A DNA stretch of 64,000 nucleotides from an uncultured Muribaculaceae bacterium (GCA_910587235.1 CAJUKD010000002.1:98743-162742); one strand, 5' to 3'; counted from the first letter of the stretch, positions 7,623 to 17,013 are shown. The notes: generated by a model from the sequence alone, not told the origin. A program made the numbers and translations.

Positions 7623-10457
7623 ATGAAAAAGCTCATTCTCCGCGGTCTGTCAGTCCTGATGCTGGCATTCACCGCAACGGCTGCCGGCCAGGCACAGGAT
7701 CTTTCCCAGATTCCGCCCCTGCCCACAGACCCCGCACTGCGCACAGGCGTGCTCGACAACGGCATGACCTATTACATCCGCCACAACAACACTCCCAAAG
7801 GCCAGGCCGATTTCTTCATCGCCCAGAAAGTAGGTTCAATCCTTGAGGAAGACAACCAGCGCGGCCTCGCCCACTTCCTTGAACACATGTGCTTCAACGG
7901 CACCAAGAATTTCCCCGGCAAAGGCATCATCAACTATCTTGAGTCGGTAGGCGTGAAATTCGGCTACAACCTCAATGCCTACACATCGGTGGACGAAACT
8001 GTCTACAATATCTCGTCGGTACCCGTCGCACGCACCGGCGTGCAGGACTCGTGCCTTCTTATCCTCCACGACTGGGCCAACGCCCTGACTCTCGACGATG
8101 AAGAAATCAACGCCGAACGCGGTGTGATCCACGAAGAATGGCGCCGCAGCAACCAGGGCGCCATGCGCATCATCGAAGAGCAGCTCCCGAAAGTATATGC
8201 CGGCGGCCGCTACGGCTACCGTCTGCCCATAGGCACGATGGAGGTGGTCGACAACTTCGACCCGCAGGTTCTGCGCGACTACTACCACACATGGTACCGC
8301 CCCGACCAGCAGGCCATCATAGTTGTCGGCGACATCGACGTGGACTACATCGAGAACAAGATCAAGGAAATCTTCGCTCCCATCCCCATGCCCGCCGACG
8401 CCAAGCCTCGCGAGTATTTCACTGTAGACGATACCCCCGGCACCATTTTCGCCATCGGCAAGGACAAGGAAATGAGCGTAGGCGCATTCGACCTTATGTT
8501 CAAATATGACCTGTTGATTCCCGTCGAACTGCGCAACACGCAGATGTACTACCCCGTCGACTACATGACGCACATGGTACAGGCCATGCTCAACAGCCGC
8601 CTTAGCGACCTTGCCAAGCAGCCCGACGCCGAATTCGCCAGCGCCCGTGTCAGCTTCGGCGATTTCTTCCTCGCCAAGACCAAAGGTGCTTTCGACGTAG
8701 AAGCATACGCCAAAGGCAACAGCATCCTGCCCGCTCTTGAAGCCGTTTACCGCGAAGTGCTCCGCGCAGCCCGCGGCGGTTTCACCGTCGGTGAGTACGA
8801 GCGTGCCCGCGCCGAATTCATCTCCCAGATAGAGAAGATGTACGAAAGCCGCAACGACCGCGACAACACCAGCTATGCCCGCGAATATGTGAAGCTTTTC
8901 ACCGAGAATATCCCCGCCCCGGGCATAGAACTCGAAAAGCAGCTCTACGACGCCATCTCGCAGATGGTTACCGTCGACCAGCTCAACACCCTGCTTCCCG
9001 AAATTCTCAAGGCTGACAACCGCGTGTTCATGGCTATGCTTCCCGACAATGAAACATTCGGATTCCCCCAGGAAGAGGAAGTGGCCGCAATCATCAACGG
9101 AGTCGAAGCCGAGGATATCGCCCCCTACCGCGACGAAATGCGCACCGATCCCCTGATTCCGTTCGACATCAAGGCCGGAAAAATCAAATCCACACGCCAC
9201 CTCGACGAATGGGATGCCACTGAATACACTCTCAGCAATGGTGTAAAGGTGATTGTTAAGCCCACCACATTCAAGAACAACGAGGTCTATTTCTGCGCCA
9301 ACGCCAAGGGCAAAGGCACATCGACCATAGATCAGAGCCTCGCACCGACGGTCAAATTCCTTGACTACGCCATCAACCGCCACAGCCTATTCAACTACAA
9401 CAGCTCAGATATCCAGAAGTATCTGCAGGGCAAGCAGGCATACGTAGACGTCGACATCGACACTTATGTCCGTCAGGTCGACGGCAACTCCACAGCCAAG
9501 GATCTGCCCACTCTGATGGAACTTATCTATGCCACATTCTCCGGATTCGACATCGCCGAAAGCGACTTCGCAGCAACGCAGAGTTCTATCTCGGCCATGC
9601 TGGCAAACCAGGAGTCTACTCCCGACTACATATTCAGCAAGAACCTGCTCAAGAGCCTCTATGCAGCAGAGTCGAAACAGGCAATCAGCACTGCCGATAT
9701 CGCTGCAGCCGAACGCGAAGCATCAGTTGAAATCGTGCGCAACGCTCTCGACAACGCCGCAGATTTCACTTTTGTATTCGTCGGCAATATCGACGAGGAA
9801 ATCTTCAAGCCTCTGATGTGCCAGTACATAGGCAGCCTGAAGGGTAACGCCAAGAAAGCCACGAAGAAATTCACCACCGACAGCGCATTCGAACTTCCTC
9901 TGGGCAACGAAACCAATTACTTCACCACAGCAATGGAAACCCCTCAGACATGGGCTTTCGTCGGTGTGTTCGGCAAGACTCCCTATACAGCCGAAAACAA
10001 GGTTCTCGCATCCATAGCCGGACAGATTCTCTCGAAACGTCTGCTCGACAAGGTGCGCGAGGAAATGGGTGCCACCTATTCCATCGGTGCCGGCAGCATG
10101 CTCACCCGCACCGGCGACGTGAACACCATAATCCAGGTTCCTTTCCCCATGAAGCCTGAGATGAAGGACGAGGTTCTCGCCGCAGTACACAGCATCATCA
10201 ACGACATGACCTCGACAGTCAAGGCTGAAGAGCTGAATCCTGTAAAGGAATACATGATCAAGGATGCCGCCGAAAGCCTCGAAAAGAACGACGAATGGGT
10301 CAACGCTATTTCTGCTACAGGACTCAACGGCGTACAGACATTCACCAACGCCGCTGATGTCATAAACGGTATCACCGTAGAATCAGTACAGAATTTCATG
10401 CGCCAGTTGCTCGATCAGAACAACTACCGCGTAGTGATCCTCGATCCTGCAAAATAA
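7623..10457 (+). CDS. Secreted M16-family zinc metalloprotease (pitrilysin/insulinase type)
   Basis: A 944-residue two-half M16 peptidase exported by a Sec signal (MKKLILRGLSVLMLAFTATA...). The inverted zinc motif HFLEH is at residues 84-88 and the third ligand lies in the downstream NAERGVIHEEWRR segment. The C-terminal half carries the usual non-catalytic R/Y pair region (GATYSIGAGS). Such proteins degrade peptides in the periplasm or at the surface of Bacteroidetes. A GTG lies two codons upstream, but ATG 7623 begins the normal signal peptide. It has a strong terminator directly downstream and looks monocistronic. The 114 nt before it contain no clean promoter match. Confidence 0.9.
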   Translation: MKKLILRGLSVLMLAFTATAAGQAQDLSQIPPLPTDPALRTGVLDNGMTYYIRHNNTPKGQADFFIAQKVGSILEEDNQRGLAHFLEHMCFNGTKNFPGKGIINYLESVGVKFGYNLNAYTSVDETVYNISSVPVARTGVQDSCLLILHDWANALTLDDEEINAERGVIHEEWRRSNQGAMRIIEEQLPKVYAGGRYGYRLPIGTMEVVDNFDPQVLRDYYHTWYRPDQQAIIVVGDIDVDYIENKIKEIFAPIPMPADAKPREYFTVDDTPGTIFAIGKDKEMSVGAFDLMFKYDLLIPVELRNTQMYYPVDYMTHMVQAMLNSRLSDLAKQPDAEFASARVSFGDFFLAKTKGAFDVEAYAKGNSILPALEAVYREVLRAARGGFTVGEYERARAEFISQIEKMYESRNDRDNTSYAREYVKLFTENIPAPGIELEKQLYDAISQMVTVDQLNTLLPEILKADNRVFMAMLPDNETFGFPQEEEVAAIINGVEAEDIAPYRDEMRTDPLIPFDIKAGKIKSTRHLDEWDATEYTLSNGVKVIVKPTTFKNNEVYFCANAKGKGTSTIDQSLAPTVKFLDYAINRHSLFNYNSSDIQKYLQGKQAYVDVDIDTYVRQVDGNSTAKDLPTLMELIYATFSGFDIAESDFAATQSSISAMLANQESTPDYIFSKNLLKSLYAAESKQAISTADIAAAEREASVEIVRNALDNAADFTFVFVGNIDEEIFKPLMCQYIGSLKGNAKKATKKFTTDSAFELPLGNETNYFTTAMETPQTWAFVGVFGKTPYTAENKVLASIAGQILSKRLLDKVREEMGATYSIGAGSMLTRTGDVNTIIQVPFPMKPEMKDEVLAAVHSIINDMTSTVKAEELNPVKEYMIKDAAESLEKNDEWVNAISATGLNGVQTFTNAADVINGITVESVQNFMRQLLDQNNYRVVILDPAK

Positions 10458-10477
10458 AAAACTCAATAACTAAAAAA

Positions 10478-10517
10478 AACGGCTCCGTGTCGATTTCTGA
10501 CACGGAGCCGTTTTTTT
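10478..10517 (+). terminator. Strong intrinsic terminator of the M16 protease gene
   Basis: A perfect 14-bp stem (AACGGCTCCGTGTC at 10478-10491 with its complement at 10499-10512), a 7-nt loop and a run of seven T. An A-run on the left makes it potentially active in both directions. Confidence 0.9.
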
Positions 10518-10536
10518 GTTTAGGGGTTATGGTTGA

Positions 10537-10622
10537 GAGATGGGAGATTAGAGAGGAGAGAGCTTCACGTAGGGACGTGCCGCGGCACGTCTGATAAACA
10601 CCTGATAAGCGCCCGATAAACA
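10537..10622. repeat. Composite non-coding repeat: heptamers, palindrome, 11-mers
   Basis: Three ordered blocks. First, four heptamers at 10537-10564 (GAGATGG, GAGATTA, GAGAGGA, GAGAGCT). Second, a 29-nt unit at 10565-10593 containing the perfect 18-nt palindrome GACGTGCCGCGGCACGTC (10574-10591). Third, three 11-mers at 10590-10622 (TCTGATAAACA, CCTGATAAGCG, CCCGATAAACA). The 29-nt unit recurs inverted at 37714-37742 with one mismatch, and the heptamer recurs at 17012-17046. It resembles REP-type intergenic elements. Confidence 0.75.
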
Positions 10623-10675
10623 TGGAGGTTGACAGCAGGCACATACAGCAAGCAAGAATTTAAGACGTGCAGCAG

Positions 10676-10724
10676 AAAAAAAGCAAGGTTGATATCCCCA
10701 ATGGAATATCGACCTTTCTTTTTT
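10676..10724. terminator. Bidirectional terminator-like hairpin
   Basis: An A-rich left arm (from 10676) and T-rich right arm (to 10724) flank an imperfect stem made of AAGGTTGATATCC and GGAATATCGACCTTT, so a U-run would follow the stem in either direction. It lies 40 nt past the stop of the minus-strand barrel gene and probably ends that transcript. Confidence 0.6.
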
Positions 10725-10763
10725 ATGGCCAAGCTACCTGAGGCGGCTTATTATTTTAGCTTA

Positions 10764-12407
10764 TCAGAAGCGGAAACCTGTAGAGAGGACTACGTTGTGA
10801 TTGTTCTCTGTAAGGTCGGCTTTCGGCGCACGGATGCCGGCATAGTCGGTGTAGGCGTGGAAACTGCCTGTGCGGTGACGCCAGCTGTAGGTTGCGTCGA
10901 TATACCATGCCTTGTACCGGTAGCCGAGTCCGAAGCTGATATTCTGTGTCGTGTTGGTAAAATTATAACTCAGGTCCGTTCCGGCGGTCACAACCTCGAT
11001 GTCGCCGTTGCGTGCGGCATCCTTCACTCCTGATGTCTGGTAGTTGTAGCCGGCACGTACGCTGAAACGTGGCGTGACGCGGTATTCTGCGCCAAGACGC
11101 ACGATATTTGCGCCTTTATAGTAGTTCTTGATGTCGGAGTTTACGTATTCGTTGCTCTCGAAATTCAGGCCATAATATCCTGACTGGCTCTTAACCCGCA
11201 TTGCGTCGTAGGCCACACGCTCGTAGTCGAGGCTGACGATGGCACGGGGTCCGATGTAGAGCGAAGCGCCAACCATGAAGCGCCAAGGAGCGTTGAGGCG
11301 CGAGTCGTAGCTATAGAGCATGTTGTTTTCGTCGCCTGTATAATCGTTGCCTTTCAGAGGGTTCTGGGTGTCGGGATTGGTGCTTTCGGGAGCGCCGGGG
11401 TTATAGTAGTCGTAGTTGACCGTCGCTCCGCCCTGATGATTGAGAGAATACCATGTGGGAGTGTGGATGGCAGCACCTATGCGCAGCATTTCTATGGGAC
11501 GGAATATGACACCGAATTTCACATTGAAACCGGTTCCGGATATCCATTTCGAGTTGTTCATGGCCCAGTCAGCGCTTCCTTCGACTGTCCGCTGCGAAGG
11601 CAGGGTGTATATATCGGCTTTGTCCATGCTCTCGCTGTAGTAGACCTGACGGTTGTATTCCATATCAAGTATGCCGAAGCCTATGCCCCAGTAAAAGACA
11701 TCGCTGATGTTTCCGCCGAAATCGATATTGTATTCGTCGACATGCCCCGACTCGCGGAATGTGTACTCGGCGTCGCCTACAGTATTGTTGCCGTAAAGTC
11801 CCTTGTACTTATCGTTGTAGACTCCGTCGCCATTGATCATATAAGCATTGTAGGCCAGAATGCTCATCCAGTCGCAGTCGGAATCGAAGTATGGATTATA
11901 CTTTCCGCCGAGACTCAGGTCGGCGGCATTGGTACCGTTCGTAAACGATGCGATATAGTTTGTCATCGAACCGTCGGTAGTGCCGTTATAGCCGTGGCCA
12001 AGGCGCTCGAAAGAGGAAAGACGGCTGTAGCTCACGCCCCAGGAGAAGGAACGCAGCGTCGCGTTATTACCCAGGTTGGCAGTGCCGACATAGCCTATAT
12101 TGTCGAAATAGAACTTGGTATTGTCACGGTCGATTTTCATCGTAGGGGTGGCAGTCGAATAGTTTCGCGCCGATATATTGACGGTAGCGCCTACTTCGCT
12201 GCGACGGTATATGCCTATACCTGCAGGGTTCTGTCCGAGCGTCGAAAGGTCGCCTCCTACAGATGTGAATGCTCCGCCCATGCCGACGAAGCGCGCTGTG
12301 CCGCGCAGCTCCGAGGGCGTTACGGAATATGCGTCGACAGCACTCTGTGCCGTCGCACCGGCAGCTGCAAGAGCCGCCATAGCTGTCAGTAATATCCGGA
12401 TCTTCAT
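10764..12407 (-). CDS. OmpP1/FadL-like outer-membrane beta-barrel protein
   Basis: A 547-residue secreted protein with a Sec signal ending near ATAQ (residue 21). The N-terminal block GMGGAFTSVGGDLSTLGQNPAGI is the hallmark of the OmpP1/FadL/TodX family, which form 14-strand barrels that import hydrophobic compounds; the PorV/LptO proteins of type IX secretion belong to the same superfamily. Repeated aromatic-rich amphipathic strands continue to the C-terminal ...STGFRF, whose terminal Phe is typical of barrel proteins. It lies 43 nt downstream of the Trp/Gly-rich secreted protein gene and is probably cotranscribed with it. The transported ligand is unknown. Confidence 0.75.
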   Translation of the reverse strand: MKIRILLTAMAALAAAGATAQSAVDAYSVTPSELRGTARFVGMGGAFTSVGGDLSTLGQNPAGIGIYRRSEVGATVNISARNYSTATPTMKIDRDNTKFYFDNIGYVGTANLGNNATLRSFSWGVSYSRLSSFERLGHGYNGTTDGSMTNYIASFTNGTNAADLSLGGKYNPYFDSDCDWMSILAYNAYMINGDGVYNDKYKGLYGNNTVGDAEYTFRESGHVDEYNIDFGGNISDVFYWGIGFGILDMEYNRQVYYSESMDKADIYTLPSQRTVEGSADWAMNNSKWISGTGFNVKFGVIFRPIEMLRIGAAIHTPTWYSLNHQGGATVNYDYYNPGAPESTNPDTQNPLKGNDYTGDENNMLYSYDSRLNAPWRFMVGASLYIGPRAIVSLDYERVAYDAMRVKSQSGYYGLNFESNEYVNSDIKNYYKGANIVRLGAEYRVTPRFSVRAGYNYQTSGVKDAARNGDIEVVTAGTDLSYNFTNTTQNISFGLGYRYKAWYIDATYSWRHRTGSFHAYTDYAGIRAPKADLTENNHNVVLSTGFRF

Positions 12408-12450
12408 AAGATAAATCGTTGAAAAGATTGTTTTTGATTGTCAGTTCGGC

Positions 12451-13626
12451 TTACCTGCGGCCGCGTCCTCCGCCACCGCCGCCATGCGAACCGCCGCCAA
12501 ATCCGCCACCGCCTGAACGATGTCCGCCCGAAGCTCCGCTGCCCCACGACGACGAGCGGCTTGGCGAAGACTGGTGGAAGTTGCTGCTGTTGCCCGACGA
12601 GCGGCTGTTACTGTTGCCGCTGTTATAGTTCGAACGTCCGCGACGGCCGTTGCTGCCGCTGTTGTTGTAATTATTGTCGGAAGATGAGGGACGGTACTTG
12701 TTGCCTCCGTTCTGGACAGGAGCTGTCTGATTGTTTTTGTAACGGCCTCTGCTGCCGGGACGTACGGTTCCGTTGGGAGCGATCGAAGGCGTGTTTCCGG
12801 GGCGGTAGGAATTGCCGTTCTGGCCCGGATGACGGTTACCGGATGCGCCTGAATATACAGGACGGTGCGGACGGGAAGCACCGGGAGTCGACGGACGCCA
12901 TGCATGCGACGGTCCGCCCCATCCGGGAGCGTGGCCGGGACACCATCCGTGTCCCCAGCCTGGATACCATGCGGGACCGTACCAGGGATTTCCCCATCCC
13001 CAGCCGAAATCCCAACCCCAGCCGGGAGTAAAGGACAGCGACCATCCGGGACCGTAGCCCCAGTAAGGGGAGTAATAGGGCGAATATGGTCCCCACATGT
13101 AGGAAGGCAGTCCGTATCGCCACGACCATGGCGAAGCCCACGGGTCGGAATCGACTATGTAGACATTGATGTCGGTGGGCTGCGACGATGCAGCATAATA
13201 ATACCTGAGGTCTTCGTCCTTGCTGCCACTGACAACTTCGGGATTATGATAGCGTTCGATACGTCGGGTATAGGCGAAATCGTCGTCCTCGCGAAGAGCC
13301 GACACGGAATCGGAAGTATTATAGTTTCCGCGACGGTTATATGTATCCTCGTCGATATCGAGCGGACGTGCAGGCGCCATGGCACGTTGTGCGACAGCCT
13401 GACTTGCCGGAGCGTCGATATACTCAGGATAGACATTGTTTTTGCGGCTACGGGCTATCGAATCCTGCTTCTGCCGTTCGGCGGCACGACGTTTGGCGGC
13501 CTTTGAGGGCGAGTAGTAGATGTCGTCGTCATAAAAGTCGTCGTCACCGGCAAAAACAATGACAGGAGAACCAGCAGCCACCAGGAAGAGAAGCAACCTG
13601 GAGATGTATTGATTAACTTTTTTCAT
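12451..13626 (-). CDS. Secreted Trp/Gly/Tyr/Pro-rich low-complexity protein
   Basis: A 391-residue exported protein with a hydrophobic signal (MKKVNQYISRLLLFLVAAGS). After an acidic DDDFYDDDIYY segment comes a charged region (KAAKRRAAERQKQ), then a dense block of W, G, Y and P (for example GWGWDFGWGWGNPWYG), then a Ser/Asn/Arg tract, and a tail of almost pure Gly, Ser, His and Arg. Proteins of this composition in Bacteroides are often labelled vitellogenin II precursor, a label without functional meaning. I choose ATG 13626; an in-frame ATG at 13674 would lengthen the signal n-region. It precedes the FadL-like barrel gene, suggesting a shared envelope role. Function unknown. Confidence 0.7.
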   Translation of the reverse strand: MKKVNQYISRLLLFLVAAGSPVIVFAGDDDFYDDDIYYSPSKAAKRRAAERQKQDSIARSRKNNVYPEYIDAPASQAVAQRAMAPARPLDIDEDTYNRRGNYNTSDSVSALREDDDFAYTRRIERYHNPEVVSGSKDEDLRYYYAASSQPTDINVYIVDSDPWASPWSWRYGLPSYMWGPYSPYYSPYWGYGPGWSLSFTPGWGWDFGWGWGNPWYGPAWYPGWGHGWCPGHAPGWGGPSHAWRPSTPGASRPHRPVYSGASGNRHPGQNGNSYRPGNTPSIAPNGTVRPGSRGRYKNNQTAPVQNGGNKYRPSSSDNNYNNSGSNGRRGRSNYNSGNSNSRSSGNSSNFHQSSPSRSSSWGSGASGGHRSGGGGFGGGSHGGGGGGRGRR

Positions 13627-13724
13627 GTTCGTGGCTGTTTTCGTTGTTTCTTCGTTTTGATTTTTCTTTGACATTATGACCGCATGGATCGCATATGGTT
13701 TAATGCGCGCGGTCATTATTTATA

Positions 13725-13732
13725 CAAAAATA
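13725..13732 (-). promoter_or_regulatory. Candidate -7 element upstream of the Trp/Gly-rich gene
   Basis: TATTTTTG on the minus strand fits TAnnTTTG. There is no TTTG at the expected upstream distance. If used, the leader would be about 95 nt. Confidence 0.35.
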
Positions 13733-13805
13733 ACCATTCCGTCAGAAATTACGGCCGTATTCAGACGATATGCGCCGACAATTATGTTTTTTTTACTATC
13801 GCGGA

Positions 13806-13837
13806 CGGCCCGGCGAGCAATAAAGGCCGCCGGGCCG
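13806..13837. other. GC-rich hairpin downstream of the DUF308 gene
   Basis: A perfect 10-bp stem (CGGCCCGGCG with its complement at 13828-13837) around a 12-nt loop, 26 nt past the stop at 13863. Read leftward it is followed by an A-run, not a U-run, so it is not a standard intrinsic terminator; it may block 3' exonucleases. Confidence 0.5.
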
Positions 13838-13862
13838 CGGAATCAGCTATATGTTGTCGAAA

Positions 13863-14414
13863 TCATTTCCGTACAGCAGGTCTTACTTCGTAGGCAGCCA
13901 TGGCTACGGTGAAGCCCCAGTAGATGAAAGCGATGGAAGTAAGGAATGAAACCATCAGCATATCGCTTACGTAACCGGCCTCAAGGAAGAAGAATCCTAT
14001 AAGGCAGAGAAGGATACCGTTGATCACACCGAGCCACCAGTAACGCTGACGACGTCTGGCCGCCGACGACACGAAAGCCTCTATGCCCCAGAATATAAAG
14101 ATAATAGCAAGGAAATAAGGGAATACCATCTCGGAAAGCAGTACGCTGCGCACCAGCATGAAGCCGATGAACATGTCGATCACCCCTCCGGCGAGCCACC
14201 ATCCCCAGCCACGTCCGCGGTTGGGACCCGAGGCAGCACAAAGTTGTACGATACCGGCAAGCACGAGGAGCCAGCCGAAAATCTGCGAAGCCACGGCATA
14301 GCCTGCTGCAGGCCAGATCCAGTATGCGAAGCCGCCGAGCACCAGAAGGATGCCCACCAATAGAATTACCCACCAGTAGCGGGTGGTGCCGATGTAGTTA
14401 AGGTCTGTTTTCAT
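13863..14414 (-). CDS. HdeD/DUF308-family inner-membrane protein
   Basis: A 183-residue integral membrane protein with six predicted hydrophobic helices arranged as three pairs, as in HdeD, the acid-resistance membrane protein of E. coli. Helices include WWVILLVGILLVLGG, IFGWLLVLAGIVQL and YFLAIIFIFWGIEAF. The last helix pair repeats the same pattern (GILLCLIGFFF, FIYWGFTVAM). The gene stands alone, divergent from mutS2. The physiological role in anaerobic commensals is unknown. Confidence 0.8.
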   Translation of the reverse strand: MKTDLNYIGTTRYWWVILLVGILLVLGGFAYWIWPAAGYAVASQIFGWLLVLAGIVQLCAASGPNRGRGWGWWLAGGVIDMFIGFMLVRSVLLSEMVFPYFLAIIFIFWGIEAFVSSAARRRQRYWWLGVINGILLCLIGFFFLEAGYVSDMLMVSFLTSIAFIYWGFTVAMAAYEVRPAVRK

Positions 14415-14495
14415 AATTCAGTTGTTTTTGGTTGAAAGTTCGTTGATTTTGATAATATAACACGGTGCTGTGAAAAAATGTTGGAATAAATTGCG

Positions 14496-14503
14496 TAATT
14501 TTG
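14496..14503 (+). promoter_or_regulatory. Candidate -7 element for mutS2
   Basis: TAATTTTG matches the -7 consensus exactly and lies 38 nt before the GTG start. No TTTG is found at the expected -33 distance, so the match is partial. Confidence 0.5.
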
Positions 14504-14541
14504 CCGATTGAAACAGACCGATACAAGAAGGATCATACCCA

Positions 14542-17013
14542 GTGACATATCCCGACTCAATAGAAAAAAAGATAGGTTTCGATGCCGTCCGCGAGCATCT
14601 GAAAGCATTGTGTTCTTCCACTTTAGGCCACAGCGGCTGCGACGAAATGGCTTTCAGCGCCGACGTCGCGGAAGTGCGCCGGCGGCTTGCCGAAAGCGAC
14701 GAGATGCTGCATATCCTCGCCTCCGACGACGAATTCCCGCTCGGAGGCATCCACGACCTGCGGCGCCTGGTGGCCGAGATACGCGTTCCCGGCACCCACA
14801 TAGGCGAACAGGAACTGCCTGCATTCCGCTCGTGCATCGCCACCATGGGTGAGGTGGCGACATTTTTCCAACGTCTGCGCGACGACGAAGGCCACACTCC
14901 CTACCCTGCGCTCGATTATCTGGCCGAGGGCCTGTCGGCGTTTCCCGAAATTACCTCGGCCATAGACAGAGTGATAGACCGCCATGGCGAAATCAAGGAC
15001 AGCGCATCGCCGGCTCTGGCCGAGATACGCCGAGAACTCAATGCCATGTCCGGCACTATCAATGCCGCCATGCGCAGGGTCATGTCCGCAGCCGCCCGCG
15101 AGGGCTATCTTGAAGCCGATGCCACTCCTTCGGTGCGCGAAGGGCGCCTGGTAATCCCTGTCGCACCTATGTACAAGCGCAAGATACAAGGTATAGTTCA
15201 CGACGAATCGGCCTCGGGAAAGACAATCTACATAGAGCCTGCCGAAGTGGTTGAGGCCAACAACCGCCTGCGCGAACTTCGCATCGAAGAACGACGCGAG
15301 ATCATCCGCATACTGACGGCACTGACCGACAGTTTCCGTCCCCGCCTCGACGAAATCGCATACGGATTCCGCATCCTCGGCACATTCGATTTCATCCGCG
15401 CCAAAGCCCGATTCGCCAAAATGACGGACTCGCACATGCCGCATCTGTCCGACTCTCCCGAGCTTGAGCTCTACCATGCCTGCCACCCCATACTTGCCAT
15501 GGCACTTGAACGCCAGGGCAAGAAAATCGTGCCTCTGGATCTGACACTCGGTCCCGAACGGCGCATACTCGTTATCTCGGGACCTAATGCCGGCGGAAAG
15601 TCGGTGACGCTCAAGACCGTAGCAATAGTACAGTACATGCTTCAGTGCGGACTTCTGCCTCCTGTCTACGAAAACTCCCACATAGGGCTGATGGATAACA
15701 TTTTCCTCGACATAGGCGATGACCAGTCGATAGAAGATGACCTGAGCACCTACTCGTCGCATCTGCGCAACATGAAATTCTTCGTGACGCGCGGCAACAG
15801 CCGTACGCTTATACTTATCGACGAATTCGGCGGCGGCACCGAGCCTCAGATAGGCGGCGCAATAGCTCAAGCACTGCTCAAGCAATTCAACACAAAGGGG
15901 ATGTGGGGCATAGTCACCACGCACTACCACAACCTGAAGCAATACGCCGAGGAAACTTCCGGTCTGGTCAACGGCTCTATGCTCTACGACCGCAATCTGA
16001 TGCAGCCCACTTTCCGCCTGGCCATAGGCCATCCGGGCAGCTCATTCGCCATAGAGATAGCCCGAAAAACAGGGCTGCCGGATGAAATAATAGCAGACGC
16101 GAAAGAGATTGCAGGCTCAGACTACACGAATCTCGACAAATATCTGCTCGACATTGCCCGCGACCGCCGCTACTGGGAGAACAAGCGCACGGCAATCCAC
16201 CAGAAAGAGAAAAAAATGCAAGAGCTGCTCGACCGCTACGAGGCAGATGCCGACACCCTGCGGGCCAAACGCAAGGAAATCATCGCAGAAGCACGCGAAG
16301 AGGCACGCAAGATTCTCGAAGGCAGCAACGCGGCCATCGAACGCACTATCCGCGACATACGCCAGGCTCAGGCCGAACGCGAGAAAACCCGCGAAGCGCG
16401 CCGTAAACTACAGGAGGAACGACGGGCGCTGAACGAGGAGGCCGACGCAAGCAAAGACCCGCACCCGCTGCTCGACAAAAAACGCCGCGGCGGACCCCGC
16501 CGGCCGGACAACAGCGCTGAAAACAAAACAACAGCGGAGAAAAAAATACTTGAGGCCGGCGACAACGTGCTGCTCGACGGGGCCGGGACTGTCGGCACCA
16601 TTGAATCGATATCGGGCAAGAACGCCACTGTGGTTTTCGGACAGATAAAGACCACGGTAAAGCTCGAACGCCTGAAACCTACCATACGGAAAGCCACTGC
16701 ACCGAAAGCACAGCCTACATCCTTCGTTTCAGCCGGGACTCTTGCCGGTACACGCGAACGTCAGCTGAACTTCAAACAGGAAATCGACGTGCGCGGCATG
16801 CGTGTCGACGAAGCCGTGCAGGCGGTGATGTACTTTATCGACGACGCCGTGCAGTTCAACGCCGGCCGCGTGCGTATCCTCCACGGCACGGGCACGGGAG
16901 CGCTGCGCCAGTACATCCGCGACTATCTCGACAGCGTAGGCGCCGTACACCGCTACCACGACGAGGACGTGCGCTTCGGAGGCGCCGGCATCACGGTAGT
17001 CGAGTTTGAATGA
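14542..17013 (+). CDS. mutS2: MutS2 (endonuclease/ribosome-rescue ATPase)
   Basis: An 823-residue MutS-family ATPase lacking the mismatch-recognition domain. It has the Walker A site GPNAGGKSVTLKT, a Walker B region LILIDEFGGGTEP, a long charged coiled coil (about residues 510-660), a KOW-like patch, and a C-terminal Smr domain starting at EIDVRGMRVDEAV with the HGTGTGALR motif. Family members suppress recombination and, in Firmicutes, split collided ribosomes. Translation starts at GTG 14542; the purine-rich AAGAAGGA about 8 nt upstream is one of the few clear Shine-Dalgarno-like sites here and supports this start. A heptamer repeat array begins within the stop codon. Confidence 0.92.
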   Translation: MTYPDSIEKKIGFDAVREHLKALCSSTLGHSGCDEMAFSADVAEVRRRLAESDEMLHILASDDEFPLGGIHDLRRLVAEIRVPGTHIGEQELPAFRSCIATMGEVATFFQRLRDDEGHTPYPALDYLAEGLSAFPEITSAIDRVIDRHGEIKDSASPALAEIRRELNAMSGTINAAMRRVMSAAAREGYLEADATPSVREGRLVIPVAPMYKRKIQGIVHDESASGKTIYIEPAEVVEANNRLRELRIEERREIIRILTALTDSFRPRLDEIAYGFRILGTFDFIRAKARFAKMTDSHMPHLSDSPELELYHACHPILAMALERQGKKIVPLDLTLGPERRILVISGPNAGGKSVTLKTVAIVQYMLQCGLLPPVYENSHIGLMDNIFLDIGDDQSIEDDLSTYSSHLRNMKFFVTRGNSRTLILIDEFGGGTEPQIGGAIAQALLKQFNTKGMWGIVTTHYHNLKQYAEETSGLVNGSMLYDRNLMQPTFRLAIGHPGSSFAIEIARKTGLPDEIIADAKEIAGSDYTNLDKYLLDIARDRRYWENKRTAIHQKEKKMQELLDRYEADADTLRAKRKEIIAEAREEARKILEGSNAAIERTIRDIRQAQAEREKTREARRKLQEERRALNEEADASKDPHPLLDKKRRGGPRRPDNSAENKTTAEKKILEAGDNVLLDGAGTVGTIESISGKNATVVFGQIKTTVKLERLKPTIRKATAPKAQPTSFVSAGTLAGTRERQLNFKQEIDVRGMRVDEAVQAVMYFIDDAVQFNAGRVRILHGTGTGALRQYIRDYLDSVGAVHRYHDEDVRFGGAGITVVEFE

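Noticed and set aside
7836..9383. Minus-strand open frame of 515 codons
   Set aside because: It lies entirely antisense to the M16 protease, whose zinc motif and signal are unambiguous; its composition (Val/Gly/His rich) is that of a GC-biased shadow frame.
10590..10622. Three 11-nt repeats considered as a CRISPR remnant
   Set aside because: Units are contiguous without spacers, and there are no cas genes in the window.
13806..13837. GC-rich hairpin considered as a standard terminator
   Set aside because: Read in the direction of the upstream gene it is followed by A residues, not a U-run.
14623..16032. Minus-strand open frame of 469 codons
   Set aside because: Antisense to mutS2, whose Walker motifs are intact in the other strand.
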